Below, one piece after another: positions 54,328-62,874 of a stretch of DNA of 64,000 bases. The translations under genes and the position numbers were made by a program. The number at the start of each line of letters is the position of its first letter. Position 1 is the stretch's first letter. Source of the stretch: Ditylenchus dipsaci (lineage: Eukaryota; Nematoda; Chromadorea; Rhabditida; Anguinidae); contig SADC01001311.1 in the NCBI GenBank assembly GCA_004194705.1, positions 1 through 64,000 of the forward strand, written 5' to 3'. Below the pieces are notes generated by a model. The model saw only the letters and a list, made by a program, of their open reading frames with translations. It was not told the origin of the DNA and made no database searches.

Positions 54328-54599
54328 GCTACTGGAAAATGGTTTGAGACAAGTCACGCCGATCTTCAAATGCGAGAAATTCTTCCACAGATGATAACAT
54401 TGGCTGAGTCTTATATTCAGGCAAATCGCTCTGATATGTTTATCTTATCTTTTTATTCGTTGTATTTCAGATATGGCGATTAAATCGAAAGAAGACCAGA
54501 ATTGAACGTATGGGCGAGGATGGCAGCGCCGAATCTAGTGATGACATGAAAAGAGATAATTCTTCTGCAATTATGTTTGCGGCTCCCATGTCAAAGTAA
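54328..54599 (+). CDS. USP39: USP39 exons, part D (C-terminus)
   Basis: 54328-54420 encodes ATGKWFETSHADLQMREILP and QMITLAESYIQ (vertebrate LPQMITLSEAYIQ). 54471-54599 encodes IWRLNRKKTRIERMGEDGSA and ends AAPMSK*. The intron 54421-54470 begins GCAAAT, a GC-AG intron. The C-terminal tail is longer than in vertebrates (IWKRRDNDETNQQGA). Confidence 0.94.
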
Positions 54600-54637
54600 A
54601 AGATCCTCAATTTATTCGGATTGTATTTGTTCGCGTG

Positions 54638-54643
54638 AATAAA
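54638..54643 (+). terminator. USP39: Poly(A) signal of USP39
   Basis: AATAAA 39 bases after the stop and about 140 bases before a TTTTTTTTAG acceptor upstream of SMNDC1. Confidence 0.65.
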
Positions 54644-54771
54644 AGACTTGTTTTGAAAGGGGTGATTACGATTTTTTCATGTTTTCGGTGTGACATTTTA
54701 ACTAGTGATACGTGAAATGATAAGTGCAAAATTCGGATCTAAATGTCTTGACAGCTTGACCTTATTCCAAT

Positions 54772-54780
54772 TTTTTTTAG
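54772..54780 (+). promoter_or_regulatory. Candidate trans-splice acceptor for SMNDC1
   Basis: AATTTTTTTTAG ends at 54780, 25 bases before the ATG, with no in-frame exon before it. In nematode operons the downstream gene receives an SL2-type leader at such a site. Confidence 0.45.
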
Positions 54781-54804
54781 AAAAAGTCCTATATTTCAAT
54801 CGCC

Positions 54805-55276
54805 ATGTCTTCTGCTGCGTCGAGTGAGCTCGATAATTATCGAATTCAGCTGGAGCAAGTTAGTAAAGTCTCGACTATAATTGACGACACTTAAATGGCC
54901 TATGTTTAGGTAGAAGCTGCATTAGTTGCGGAACCGGAGAATGAAGAACTTATAAAGCTGAAAGAAGATTTGGTTGAAATCATCAACCTTCAAAAGAACT
55001 TGTATTGGGCGATACCTCCTCTTCGGGACCTACTCAAAGCCATGGTTCTCATTGGTCGAAAAAATGAGCTGGAAAGTAAGATGACAAATGTTATTCTGAA
55101 TACTCTAACCGCCTTTATTGTTCTAGGTTGGTGATCGATGTTTAGCGGTACCCTTCTTTTTGACCGGTTAAAATTAAGTCAACTACAACAATCTTCTTTA
55201 GCCTAGCAAAATGGACAGAAATATGTAGCAGTCATCGATGGAATCTCACAAGACAAAGTAGCTATCACTTTTACAG
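54805..55276 (+). CDS. SMNDC1: SMNDC1 (SPF30) exons, part A
   Basis: SMNDC1 is a Tudor-domain splicing factor that helps bring the tri-snRNP to the pre-spliceosome. 54805-54858 encodes MSSAASSELDNYRIQLEQ and 54910-55075 VEAALVAEPENEELIKLKED (vertebrate LQQVEAALSGNGENEDLLKL). The second exon needs two extra A residues, at the A4 run near 54991 and the A6 run near 55060, to read LGDTSSSGPTQSHGSHWSK and then MSWK. 55127-55147 (VGDRCLA) and 55207-55276 (QNGQKYVAVIDGISQDKVAI TFT) form the Tudor barrel (vertebrate WKVGDKCMAVWSEDGQCYEA). Confidence 0.92.
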
Positions 55277-55344
55277 GTAATTTCTTGTAATGATTAACCA
55301 TTGTGTTTTCAAAATGTATTAAAGTTTTCATACATTTAACTAGC

Positions 55345-55400
55345 TCGCGTTGGGCCCGCCTGCGGCGGGCCCCCGCTCGCGGCCACGCTGCTTAATGCAA
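55345..55400. repeat. GC-rich hairpin in an SMNDC1 intron
   Basis: GGGCCCGCC-TGC-GGCGGGCCC (55360-55380), followed by CCGCTCGCGGCC. Strong stem in AT-rich DNA; function unknown. Confidence 0.6.
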
Positions 55401-55784
55401 TAAATATGTCCTCGTATCTCTACCCACTTTCTTGGCTCACATACTCAATTCTTGGCGCACTTGTTTACTCTCATCGCACATTTAAAAATTTGTTCATGAA
55501 CAATTCATAACAAAATTCATGAAGAAAAAAACTAAAAGAAAATTAAAAACGTCAGTTTACCAACAAACAAACCATGGGGTTTCATGGCCGACCAAAAAAA
55601 CGAAAACAGCCCAAATAATATAAGGAAAAGCTTTCCTTTTGAGACAAAGTACCAGTTACTTCAAAGGACTACGTTCTCCATAAAAACTGTTTCGAAACCC
55701 TAACATTCTGTTTTGTGAAAAAAATGTTGTTTCCAATTTATCCGTTTCATACATATTCCAAATGTATTAATGTATACTACTCTC

Positions 55785-55925
55785 CTGGTACTCCTGCCCA
55801 CTCTCTTGGTACCTCTACCCATTCTCCTGGCACACGTACCTGCTCACCTGGTACTCCTACCCACTCTCCTGGTACCTCTGCCTACTCTCCTGGTACCTAT
55901 ACCCACTCTCATGGTACCTCACCTA
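55785..55925. repeat. Minisatellite CCTGGTACCTCTACCCACTCT
   Basis: About seven units of roughly 20-21 bp in an SMNDC1 intron. Two overlapping open frames here are repeat-derived. The rest of the intron (55410-56440) is low-complexity A-rich sequence without exons. Confidence 0.8.
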
Positions 55926-56448
55926 CTCTCCGACCTAATTTCTTTCTTATAAAAACCTACAGGCAAAAAATAAACAAAATAAACAATAACAACGCAAAAA
56001 CCAAATAATTCAACTTTCCTCTCGAGACAAAAAAACATTTGAATTCAAAAGGAGGACTAACTCTGATTTTCTCCTCCCTGACCACCTCCATAAAGGCATC
56101 CATATCCCCGGGTTCCGGTCGTCATTTTTTGCCGATCCTTTTTTTAAAAGGAAGCTGAGATTCTGGGCTACATTTAAAGCGTGGCACAAAAAATTCCACT
56201 AACAACAGCTCCAAGATTTTGAGTTTTGAACAAAAAAAATGACAATTTGCTCACTAAAACCTAAAAATTGAAACCGAAAAAAATCTCAAAACCAAAACAA
56301 TCATTCTACTCCTGAGATCCCAAGCTTCAATTAAAAAAAAAATTTGACAAAAAATTATAACAAAAACACTCCGAAAAAATCAAAAATATTAATTGTCCAC
56401 AAACAAACAAAACATCTCTAATACTATATAGGAGATGTCGAATTTCAG

Positions 56449-56753
56449 GGAATGGGACCAAGCATATGGTCAAGATCTCTGAATTGCAAATCGCTCCTGT
56501 GGAAGAAAAGAAGAATTACATTTTCCAGTCAAACAAAGGCAGTGGTGGTGGTCCCAAGAAGGAATGGCAGATGGAACGCGAGCGTCGTAAACTCCGAGCA
56601 CAGAAAAAAGAACAGGTCATCACTATTTTGAGCCGGTGAAAATATTCTTAATGTTTGAAATTGTAGAGAAGAAAGACCCTAGAAGAGACGAAAGAGCAGG
56701 AAAAGAACAAGTGGCATCAGTTTAATGCGAAAGCATCTGCAAAAAGCATGAAG
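56449..56753 (+). CDS. SMNDC1: SMNDC1 exons, part B
   Basis: 56449-56615 encodes NGTKHMVKISELQIAPVEEK, then SNKGSGGGPKKEWQMERERR. 56667-56753 encodes RRKTLEETKEQEKNKWHQFN AKASAKSMK. It completes the Tudor domain (TFAGYGNAEVT-like) and gives the basic coiled region (vertebrate REDQKVKWQQFNNRAYSKNK). Confidence 0.92.
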
Positions 56754-56859
56754 GTATCCTTTATTTGATTTTACGACTCTTTTGTCATGCCTAGCGGTTT
56801 TTAGAAGTTTAGACATAGTGAGGCTTAAAAAAGGCAAATGCACCCGTTCGAAATTTATT

Positions 56860-57010
56860 CCACGAATACAAAAGTTTCCAAATTATTAAATTCCTGCACA
56901 TAGACTCAACTTGGTTTCTAACAAAACAAACCTAGAATTCCATTTTTGGTACAGTTTTGTTAGATATCAAGTTAGAAAGTCCGCACAGAAGCCCCCCCCC
57001 AATGCTTAGG
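56860..57010. mobile_element. MITE copy in an SMNDC1 intron
   Basis: ACTTGGTTTCTAACAAAACAAACCTAGAATT and inverted TTTGTTAGATATCAAGTTAGAAAGTCCG; same family as 46495-46680 and 49010-49215. Confidence 0.65.
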
Positions 57011-57235
57011 AAAATAAAATTAATTTGGCGGTCACAGATTTTGATCGTTTGAGCATGTCCCTATGTGAAAGGTTGGATTTAGCAAGATTGATTGTGACTT
57101 CTGAAGCCATTGTTGCTTTCCAGATATACAGGGTGTTTCAAGAAATTCGCCAATTCGAAATCGATTTTGAAATGGGCATAACTTTTGTCGTGGTGTAAGG
57201 GAGGCAGATAGCAGAGTAATAAGAAGCAGGCCTGG

Positions 57236-57310
57236 GGCGACCCGATAGCTCAAATGGTTAGAGCGCCGACTTGCACAGAGGATATCGTGGGATCGCACTT
57301 TTTCCCAGAC
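57236..57310 (+). tRNA. tRNA-like relic
   Basis: GATAGCTCAAATGGTTAGAGCG is an excellent D arm/A box. A 7-base loop CTTGCAC would place TGC as anticodon, but the anticodon stem and the T arm (GTGGGATCGCAC) are poor. Likely pseudogene or SINE head. Confidence 0.35.
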
Positions 57311-57618
57311 CTGGTCAAAAGCCGTATGCGGCCACTGGCGTACGCTTACTATGGACCGTTTTTCGAATTCCTGTTTTCGCCAATCGTGTTCTCTAGACGG
57401 GCATTTTCGCTTGATATATAATGGCAAAAACACGATTTTCGCTTAGTCCTCCCTGTGTTTTGGGTCTTGCCTGTCCAGAAGTCATCCACAGACCGGGATC
57501 CAAACCACAGGGGGGACCAAGCGAAAATCCTTTTTCGACATTATATACCAAACAAAAATGCCCGTCAAGAGAACACGATTGGCGAAAACAGGAATTCGAA
57601 AAACGGTCTATGAAAAGT

Positions 57619-57868
57619 TACCGTATTTCCTCTAATAAGCGCGCATGCTCTAATAAGCGCGCACCCCCTACTTTGAGGGCCCATATCTCAGCTCAGAGAA
57701 ATTTTTCTCCCAAGCTGTTTAATGCATGTTTTTAACTCTCACGAGCTCTACCAATTCCACTCTTTAGAGTTTGGTTGAGCACCCGAAATTTTCGAGATTG
57801 ACCCAAAATTTTCAGATTTCCGCGGTTTGAAAAATAAGCGCGCATGCGCACTTGTTAGAGGAAATACC
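57619..57868. mobile_element. CCGTATTT-family MITE, copy 4
   Basis: TACCGTATTTCCTCTAATAAGCGCGCA at the left, with the inverse GCGCGCATGCGCA...TTAGAGGAAATACC at the right. The interior GGTTGAGCACCCGAAATT matches 2415-2440 and 5095-5110. Confidence 0.8.
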
Positions 57869-57938
57869 AATGGTACGCTATTCCCATTTCAAAACCGGCG
57901 AATTTCTTGAAACACCCTGCATATACGAGATTTTTCAG

Positions 57939-58082
57939 GGTCTTAAGCGTGTGGAAGCTTCTTCCTCGGCACAAGATGGTTCAAAAGCTTCATCGTCGTC
58001 GCGTCTGGCTAGCATTTCATCTCGTCAAAACCACCAAGCGTTTGGAGCTTCTCAGCGTGGGAATATGGACTCCCTGTTTTGA
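57939..58082 (+). CDS. SMNDC1: SMNDC1 last exon
   Basis: After TTTTTCAG: GLKRVEASSSAQDGSKASSS then RLASISSRQNHQAFGASQRG NMDSLF*. It keeps the KGxxKR(S/V) junction of the family; the Ser-rich end is divergent. It lies just outside the right end of the mariner-like element. Confidence 0.82.
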   Translation, partial: GLKRVEASSSAQDGSKASSSSRLASISSRQNHQAFGASQRGNMDSLF

Positions 58083-58416
58083 AGCACATTGTCTCGATTA
58101 TAAATTTCATCAATGACTTGGCTGCAACATTTATTGTATTTTGGTTCGTTAATTACAAACGAGATAAGGTTCATGTCTCTTTGAACTACAATACACTGTT
58201 TTTTGTTAGACTAACTTTAAACGGGCATACCCATGCCAATAAGTCTCATTTCAAATGTTTGAATTCCCGGGCAGCAGTTTTTCAGATGAAGACAGAACAA
58301 ATTTAAATTTGCTTTTCACTTCAAACACTTTTACGGTGCCTCCTTGTCGTCTCACACTTTGTGGTCCTAATTTTGTCTTTTCAACGTCAAGAATTTTTGA
58401 AAGCTCCTGAACCCTA

Positions 58417-59456
58417 CGGTACGTGACAATTTATCACAACGCCGATTTATCACAACGGACAATTTATCACAACTCCTTAAAAAGGGACAATTATCACATC
58501 AGTCAGAAATGGGACAATTTATCACAACACTGTTAAATCGGACAATTTATCACAATTAGACAAAAAGGGACAATTTATCACAACTTTACCATCTGAACTG
58601 GCAATCAAATAAAAACCTTTATTTTCTCCCAAACCCAAAATCAAACAATGAACTTCATTTTTTTCAACAAACATAACGACAAATTTAGCAACAAATTTAC
58701 TGATCCATAACGATATTGTGGTCTGGCCCTCTCAAATATTCTATCAGATTAGCCCCTTGGTAAAGACTCACTTTGCCCAGGATTCTTCTGTCCACTTCTG
58801 CGTAGACCTTCCGGTTCTTCGGTGCTGCGACGTGTGACCACAATGATGTCGTCTTCAAAAGAAACAAAAGCAGATAAGATCATCGGAAGATTAGGGACCA
58901 CAGGCGCCTATCGGAGCCTTTATAGTATCTTGGAATTTCAATTGGTAGAATATGTTAATCCATCTCATATTTTTCCTGATTATCCCTTCATAAGCACCCC
59001 TTCCCCTCCTGGCTACCCCTTGCTGGGCACCCCATCCTGCCTATAAACTCACCGCCCACCCTCCTTCTCGGTACTTTCCTGATGTTTTGGTGAGTTTCCA
59101 GGTAGTTCGGGTCCTATCTTCACCCCTTTACCCTGCCAACATCCAGTTCACTAAAAAAATGCAAATCAATTAGCGAAACATTGAGCGGAATAAAAATCCA
59201 GAGAAAAGAAACGCAAGAAAGGGTCTCTAACAAGAAAAAATAATAAATAATAACTGACAGAAATCTTTTCAACCCAAATTTGCTTGAAATTGTGATAATT
59301 GTCCCTTTTTGTCTGATTGTGATAAATTGTCCGATTTAACAGTGCTGTGATAAATTGTCCCATTTCTGACTGATGTGATAAATTGTCCCTTTTTAAGGAG
59401 TTGTGATAAATTGTCCGTTGTGATAAATCGGCGTTGTGATAAATCGTCCGTATCCG
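58417..59456. mobile_element. Array-arm foldback element (GACAATTTATCACAAC unit)
   Basis: Ends CGGTACGTGACAATTTATC and, inverted, CGGATACGGACGATTTATC; TGAACCCTA (9 bp) duplicated exactly (58408-58416; 59457-59465). Arms 58425-58585 and 59290-59450, about seven units each. The core has a minus-strand terminal exon (58697-58856) and CCCC-rich sequence to 59150. Confidence 0.93.
58697..58856 (-). pseudogene. Captured 3'-terminal exon, protein not recognised
   Basis: The minus strand, after TTTTGAAG, reads WSHVAAPKNRKVYAEVDRRI then LGKVSLYQGANLIEYLRGPD HNIVMDQ*. The clean stop and codon quality suggest a real C-terminus taken from a host gene. Confidence 0.5.
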
Positions 59457-59854
59457 TGAACCCTAGAATACAAAGAGTAAACAATTTTGATCCCTAAGGT
59501 CGAACGGTATATAATTTGCTCTGTATTTTTATCCATCCGCTCCATCTTTTCACTGTTTTGAAAAGAGAGCGATTAAATTTGGCTCTGAGCAGGGCTGGGA
59601 CGGAATTCCGATTTCCGCCTTCCGATTTCCGGCACTTTTTTGCTTCCGTTTTCCGATTTCCGAAGAATAGGGCAAATTTCGGAAATATCGGAAAAAAATA
59701 GTAAACATAGAATTTTTTTGGTACTTATTTCGTTTACTCCTAAATTTTGGAAAAGTGACCCAAAAACAAGTACTTATGGCTCATTTATAAACGTTGTCGT
59801 CGTCGATGTCGCTGGAAAATGGTTTTATAAAGGCTTTTTTACGGGCAGCGACAT

Positions 59855-60010
59855 ATCAAATTGCGCCGCCGTAAATTGCGCCGCTTTTAAATTGCGCCGC
59901 CGCAAATTGCGCCACCGCAGATTGCGCCTAAATCAAATTGCGCCATATCAAATTGCGCCACGCAGATTGCGCCGCATTCAAATTGCGCCACCGCAAATTG
60001 CGCCAGTAAA
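59855..60010. repeat. Solo AAATTGCGCC array
   Basis: About ten units of AAATTGCGCCRCC; no inverted partner nearby. GACATATCAAATTGCGCC at its left edge resembles the termini of the foldback family. Confidence 0.75.
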
Positions 60011-60189
60011 GCCACGTTTCCTTTCATTCAAAAAATATTCTCCTTTCACTCTCACTCTCACTTTTAGTATGTACCAACGTGGAGAAATTGCCTCTCAGTC
60101 TTAATTTCATTCTAACTTTCAGTGTACCGAATGACTTTTTTGACACTCACTTTCTGTCTATCGTATTTCGTGGGAATTAAAATTTTTCA

Positions 60190-60360
60190 GTCTGAACCAT
60201 CTAAACCAAGTGGTCGTCCACTTGGAGCAATTTTTTTTACTTTTTCGGGTTTGAAAACTAGTTTTCTAGACTAATTCGGGCATGCTGAAAATGGTTGATA
60301 GTGGTAAAATACGGTTTTCTAGGGTTTTTTTGAGTATTGGTAAAATCGAGTTTGTAGATC
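60190..60360. repeat. CCAAGTGG module
   Basis: CCAAGTGGTCGTCCACTTGG followed by GGGTTTGAAAAC and ATTCGGGCATGCTGAAAATG, as at about 15390-15500 and 20160-20230. Confidence 0.7.
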
Positions 60361-60543
60361 ACTGGCCCTTTTTTACGGCAGAGGTTTCTGACTTAAAAAA
60401 ACGAATTAATTCTTGTTCCTCCAAAAAAAATCTTTTCAACAACAATCACTAGTTCATTTCGATTCGAGAAATGCATAACAATAAACCAAAAAACGCACAA
60501 CAGTGTAACATGAACTTTGTGATTCAATCGCTTCGGTACTTTT

Positions 60544-60735
60544 CTAGATGGGCACCAATTGAGACAAGGAATTCATCCGAAGTTTCCCACCACCGTCGAC
60601 GTAGTTGGTAACCAGCTGCTTAATTTGATAGGCGGAATAGATTGCTTTTTTCGACCTCATTCCACATGTCGCGCGCGCCAACGGATTGTGGAGACGACTA
60701 AACATTATGATTTTATATGCACGAAATCTAAACAA
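60544..60735 (-). CDS. Unrecognised ORF inside the MULE
   Basis: 64 codons; the part GMRSKKAIYSAYQIKQLVTN then YVDGGGKLRMNSLSQLVPI looks protein-like. Not a MULE domain I know; possibly cargo or the MULE C-terminus. Confidence 0.3.
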   Translation of the reverse strand: MFRFRAYKIIMFSRLHNPLARATCGMRSKKAIYSAYQIKQLVTNYVDGGGKLRMNSLSQLVPI

Positions 60736-60797
60736 AATAAGCCTTTATAAAAGCGTTGAAACGGAGAATGGCTGTAGCGTACCCATCATTAAAGAAA

Positions 60798-62015
60798 TTA
60801 GGTGATGATCGGCAGAGAAGAAACAAACACTTTGGAGAACCCTTCAAGATACGCGTCTTTTTTCTTTGACTGAAGAAGCAAATAGACACAAGGAAAGAAG
60901 GAGCTTGTGCCATTCAAATTCGCCGCGTTGAACCCGACCACGTACAGGGTGGCCCAAAAAACCTGAAAAATCCGAAAAATTTTGTCAAGGGCTTCCGCGC
61001 TCTGTCTGATATACAGATTTGGATGTTTAAATAACGGTTGTGAGGCCGGCACCGAGCCCTCTCATTTTGCCGTAGTCTTAGGTCTAGCTCTCGTAGCATG
61101 ATATTAACGCGGCTCACTCCACAGGACTAACTCACTAAGTGGTTGCTTCCCATATGTTTCTTGCCTCGAAGCTGACCTTATGACCTAAGACTGCAACCGT
61201 CCATCCTTGTTACACCAAATTCAATATAAAAAATAGAGAAACGATGAAAAGAAACAATAAAATGAATGCGACACGCAAAATTTCAATGACTCAACTGTCT
61301 AATTTAAACTGTTCAAAAAGTCTGAATTTGAACAACAAATTCTGACATATTTCTTTGAAATTTTGCTGTAATTTTTGAAATGTTTTTGCACTAGCACGTA
61401 GCCCTTGATCTTGGCTTTTAAACAAGCTACAAACACTGATGAATAATGTAAGAAATATATAAATTCAAAAGTCTTAAACAAAACATTGTTAATTTTGAAA
61501 AATTTCAGGTTTTTTTGGCCACCCTGTACATTTGCTTATACCATTTAGGACTGGCGTAAAAGGTCCCATCCATTGCCCAGTGACGGTTGATCTGCAATAG
61601 GAACAGGCATAGAACAATAGAGCACTTCAAGCAAAGACTAATTTTTCTTAAGTACCTGACTTGGTTCTTAAGTACCAAGACGAGTTAAGCGGCTCTGAGA
61701 GTATCCATGGCTGCAAGAGTCTCCCCACAAGCCCGTTGAATGCTAAATCCATTATGCTACTCACCGGTGTGTCACGATTGCTTTCTGCTGCTGAAATCGC
61801 TTCCAAAACCCTCTTCCTGACCTTAAAGTATGAGATAAAAAAACCACTGCAAGAAGGAAAAAAACTTCAACGAGAGCTGTATCAGGGAGATGACCATGAT
61901 GCACCTTTTTTTCCACCAGATGCTCTTGGTTTGTTGATATTGCTGTTGCGCCACAATTTTTATAACTGAAAGAAAATGGAGAGCAGACTAACTTTGCGAT
62001 GACGTTTGGCTCCAC
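60798..62015 (-). pseudogene. FLYWCH/MULE transposase relic
   Basis: Minus strand. CGATAISTNQEHLVEKKVHH then GHLPDTALVE (end of a FLYWCH-type zinc finger) runs to donor GTTTTT near 61875. VRKRVLEAISAAESNRDTPV runs 61832 to about 61655. INRHWAMDGTFYASPKWYKQ M begins at 61591, then after the mariner insertion YVVGFNAANLNG...FFPCVY LLLQSKKKDAYLEGFS, stop at 60798. 'DGTF..SP..Y.Q.Y' and 'PCVY.LL.SK...Y' are hallmarks of MULE transposases; the Asp of DGTF is the first catalytic residue. The C-terminal catalytic part is not visible. Confidence 0.8.
60945..61526. mobile_element. Mariner-like TIR element inside the MULE transposase
   Basis: 582 bp, ends CAGGGTGGCCCAAAAAACCT and the inverse, TA on both sides (60943-60944; 61527-61528). 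Removing it with one TA restores the transposase frame exactly. No coding capacity. Confidence 0.92.
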
Positions 62016-62049
62016 CTTTCCCGAGACTTTTTCCTCCTTTTCCAGAGCC
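61993..62049 (-). pseudogene. Histone H4 N-terminal tail fragment
   Basis: The minus strand reads GSGKGGKSLGKGGAKRHRK; canonical H4 has GRGKGGKGLGKGGAKRHRK, 17 of 19 identical. No ATG precedes it (LAP instead of M-S) and no H4 globular sequence follows; a GTTAGT donor-like site comes directly after. It sits between a GATTTTAG acceptor-like site (about 62100) and the FLYWCH exon of the MULE. Confidence 0.75.
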
Positions 62050-62469
62050 AGGGGCCAGTGTTGCTTGTTTTAGCTTTTGAAGACTTGAGAGCAGAATAAC
62101 CTAAAATCATAGGATAAATCGAAAGCCGGATATAAAGACAAAACATTACAGTAGTAAAAAAGTGAAAAAATTAAAGCCGAGTATCCTCCGAAAAAAATTT
62201 ACGACTACGAAAGAGTGTCCAACTGAAAAATGTCCTACCGGCACGATAAAATTAGGACCACAAAGTGTGAGACGACAAGGAGGCACCGTAAAAATGTTTG
62301 AAGTGAAAAGCAAATTCAAATTTATTTTGTCTTCATCTGAAAAACTGGTGCTTGGGAATTCAAACATTTGAAATGAGACTTATTGGCGTGGGCGTGCCCT
62401 TTTAAAGAACCATGCTCACGGTGATTTAGTGGTCCCCGTCCAATTCAAAAAGTTCTTTAAGCTCCATTC

Positions 62470-62655
62470 ATACTCCCGCGGGACACGGGACACGGGACAA
62501 ATTGTGTCCGTGACTTTTGTCCCGCGACTATGTCCCGCGGGACAACGATATTGTCACGCGGGACAGAGTAGCGGACAAAAGTCACGGGACACAGTCACGG
62601 GACACATTTTGGCTATTGTCCCGCGGGACACCGACTCGCGGGACAACCCTAAGAT
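62470..62655. repeat. TGTCCCGCGGGACA repeat field
   Basis: More than ten copies of CGGGACA or TGTCCCG in both orientations, several as the self-complementary TGTCCCGCGGGACA. 62660-62830 has nothing assignable. Confidence 0.8.
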
Positions 62656-62834
62656 TACAATAAATGTATTGAAGATGGCCGATATTCGGTAGGCCTAGCG
62701 TGATAATTGATACTTTTGACTCAGAATTGAATGCCCTACACGATGCCACCAGTGAACTCTACATCTGCAGCACCTATTACACCACGCTTAAATTCTACTC
62801 AGACTAAGACAAAATACTTCGCATACCATATAAC

Positions 62835-62840
62835 TTTATT
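62835..62840 (-). terminator. Poly(A) signal of the Harbinger-like gene
   Basis: AATAAA on the minus strand, 35 bases after the stop at 62875-62877. Confidence 0.6.
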
Positions 62841-62874
62841 GAATAACATCTACAACAACATGTGCCGAACAACA

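Larger units (their letters stand above)
57129..57919. mobile_element. Mariner-like TIR element
   Basis: CAGGGTGTTTCAAGAAATTC at 57129 and the inverse ending at 57919, continuing CCGGTTTTGAAATGGG. TA precedes the left end. Inside are a palindrome (57365-57425 with 57535-57610, CCAATCGTGTTCTC), a tRNA-like stretch and a CCGTATTT MITE. No transposase. Confidence 0.75.
58213..62405 (-). mobile_element. MULE-type transposon, 4.2 kb, heavily invaded
   Basis: Arms of about 180 bp: 58213-58390 (CCAATAAGTCTCATTTCAAA; GGTGCCTCCTTGTCGTCTCA) and inverted 62230-62405. Between them are a MULE transposase relic, an array-arm foldback inserted in the left arm (58417-59456), a mariner-like element and a histone H4 piece. 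A target duplication was not resolved. Confidence 0.8.

Noticed and set aside
55715..56008. ORF with SPGTPTHSPGTS repeats resembling a mucin
   Set aside because: It lies in an SMNDC1 intron and is the translation of a 20-21 bp minisatellite.
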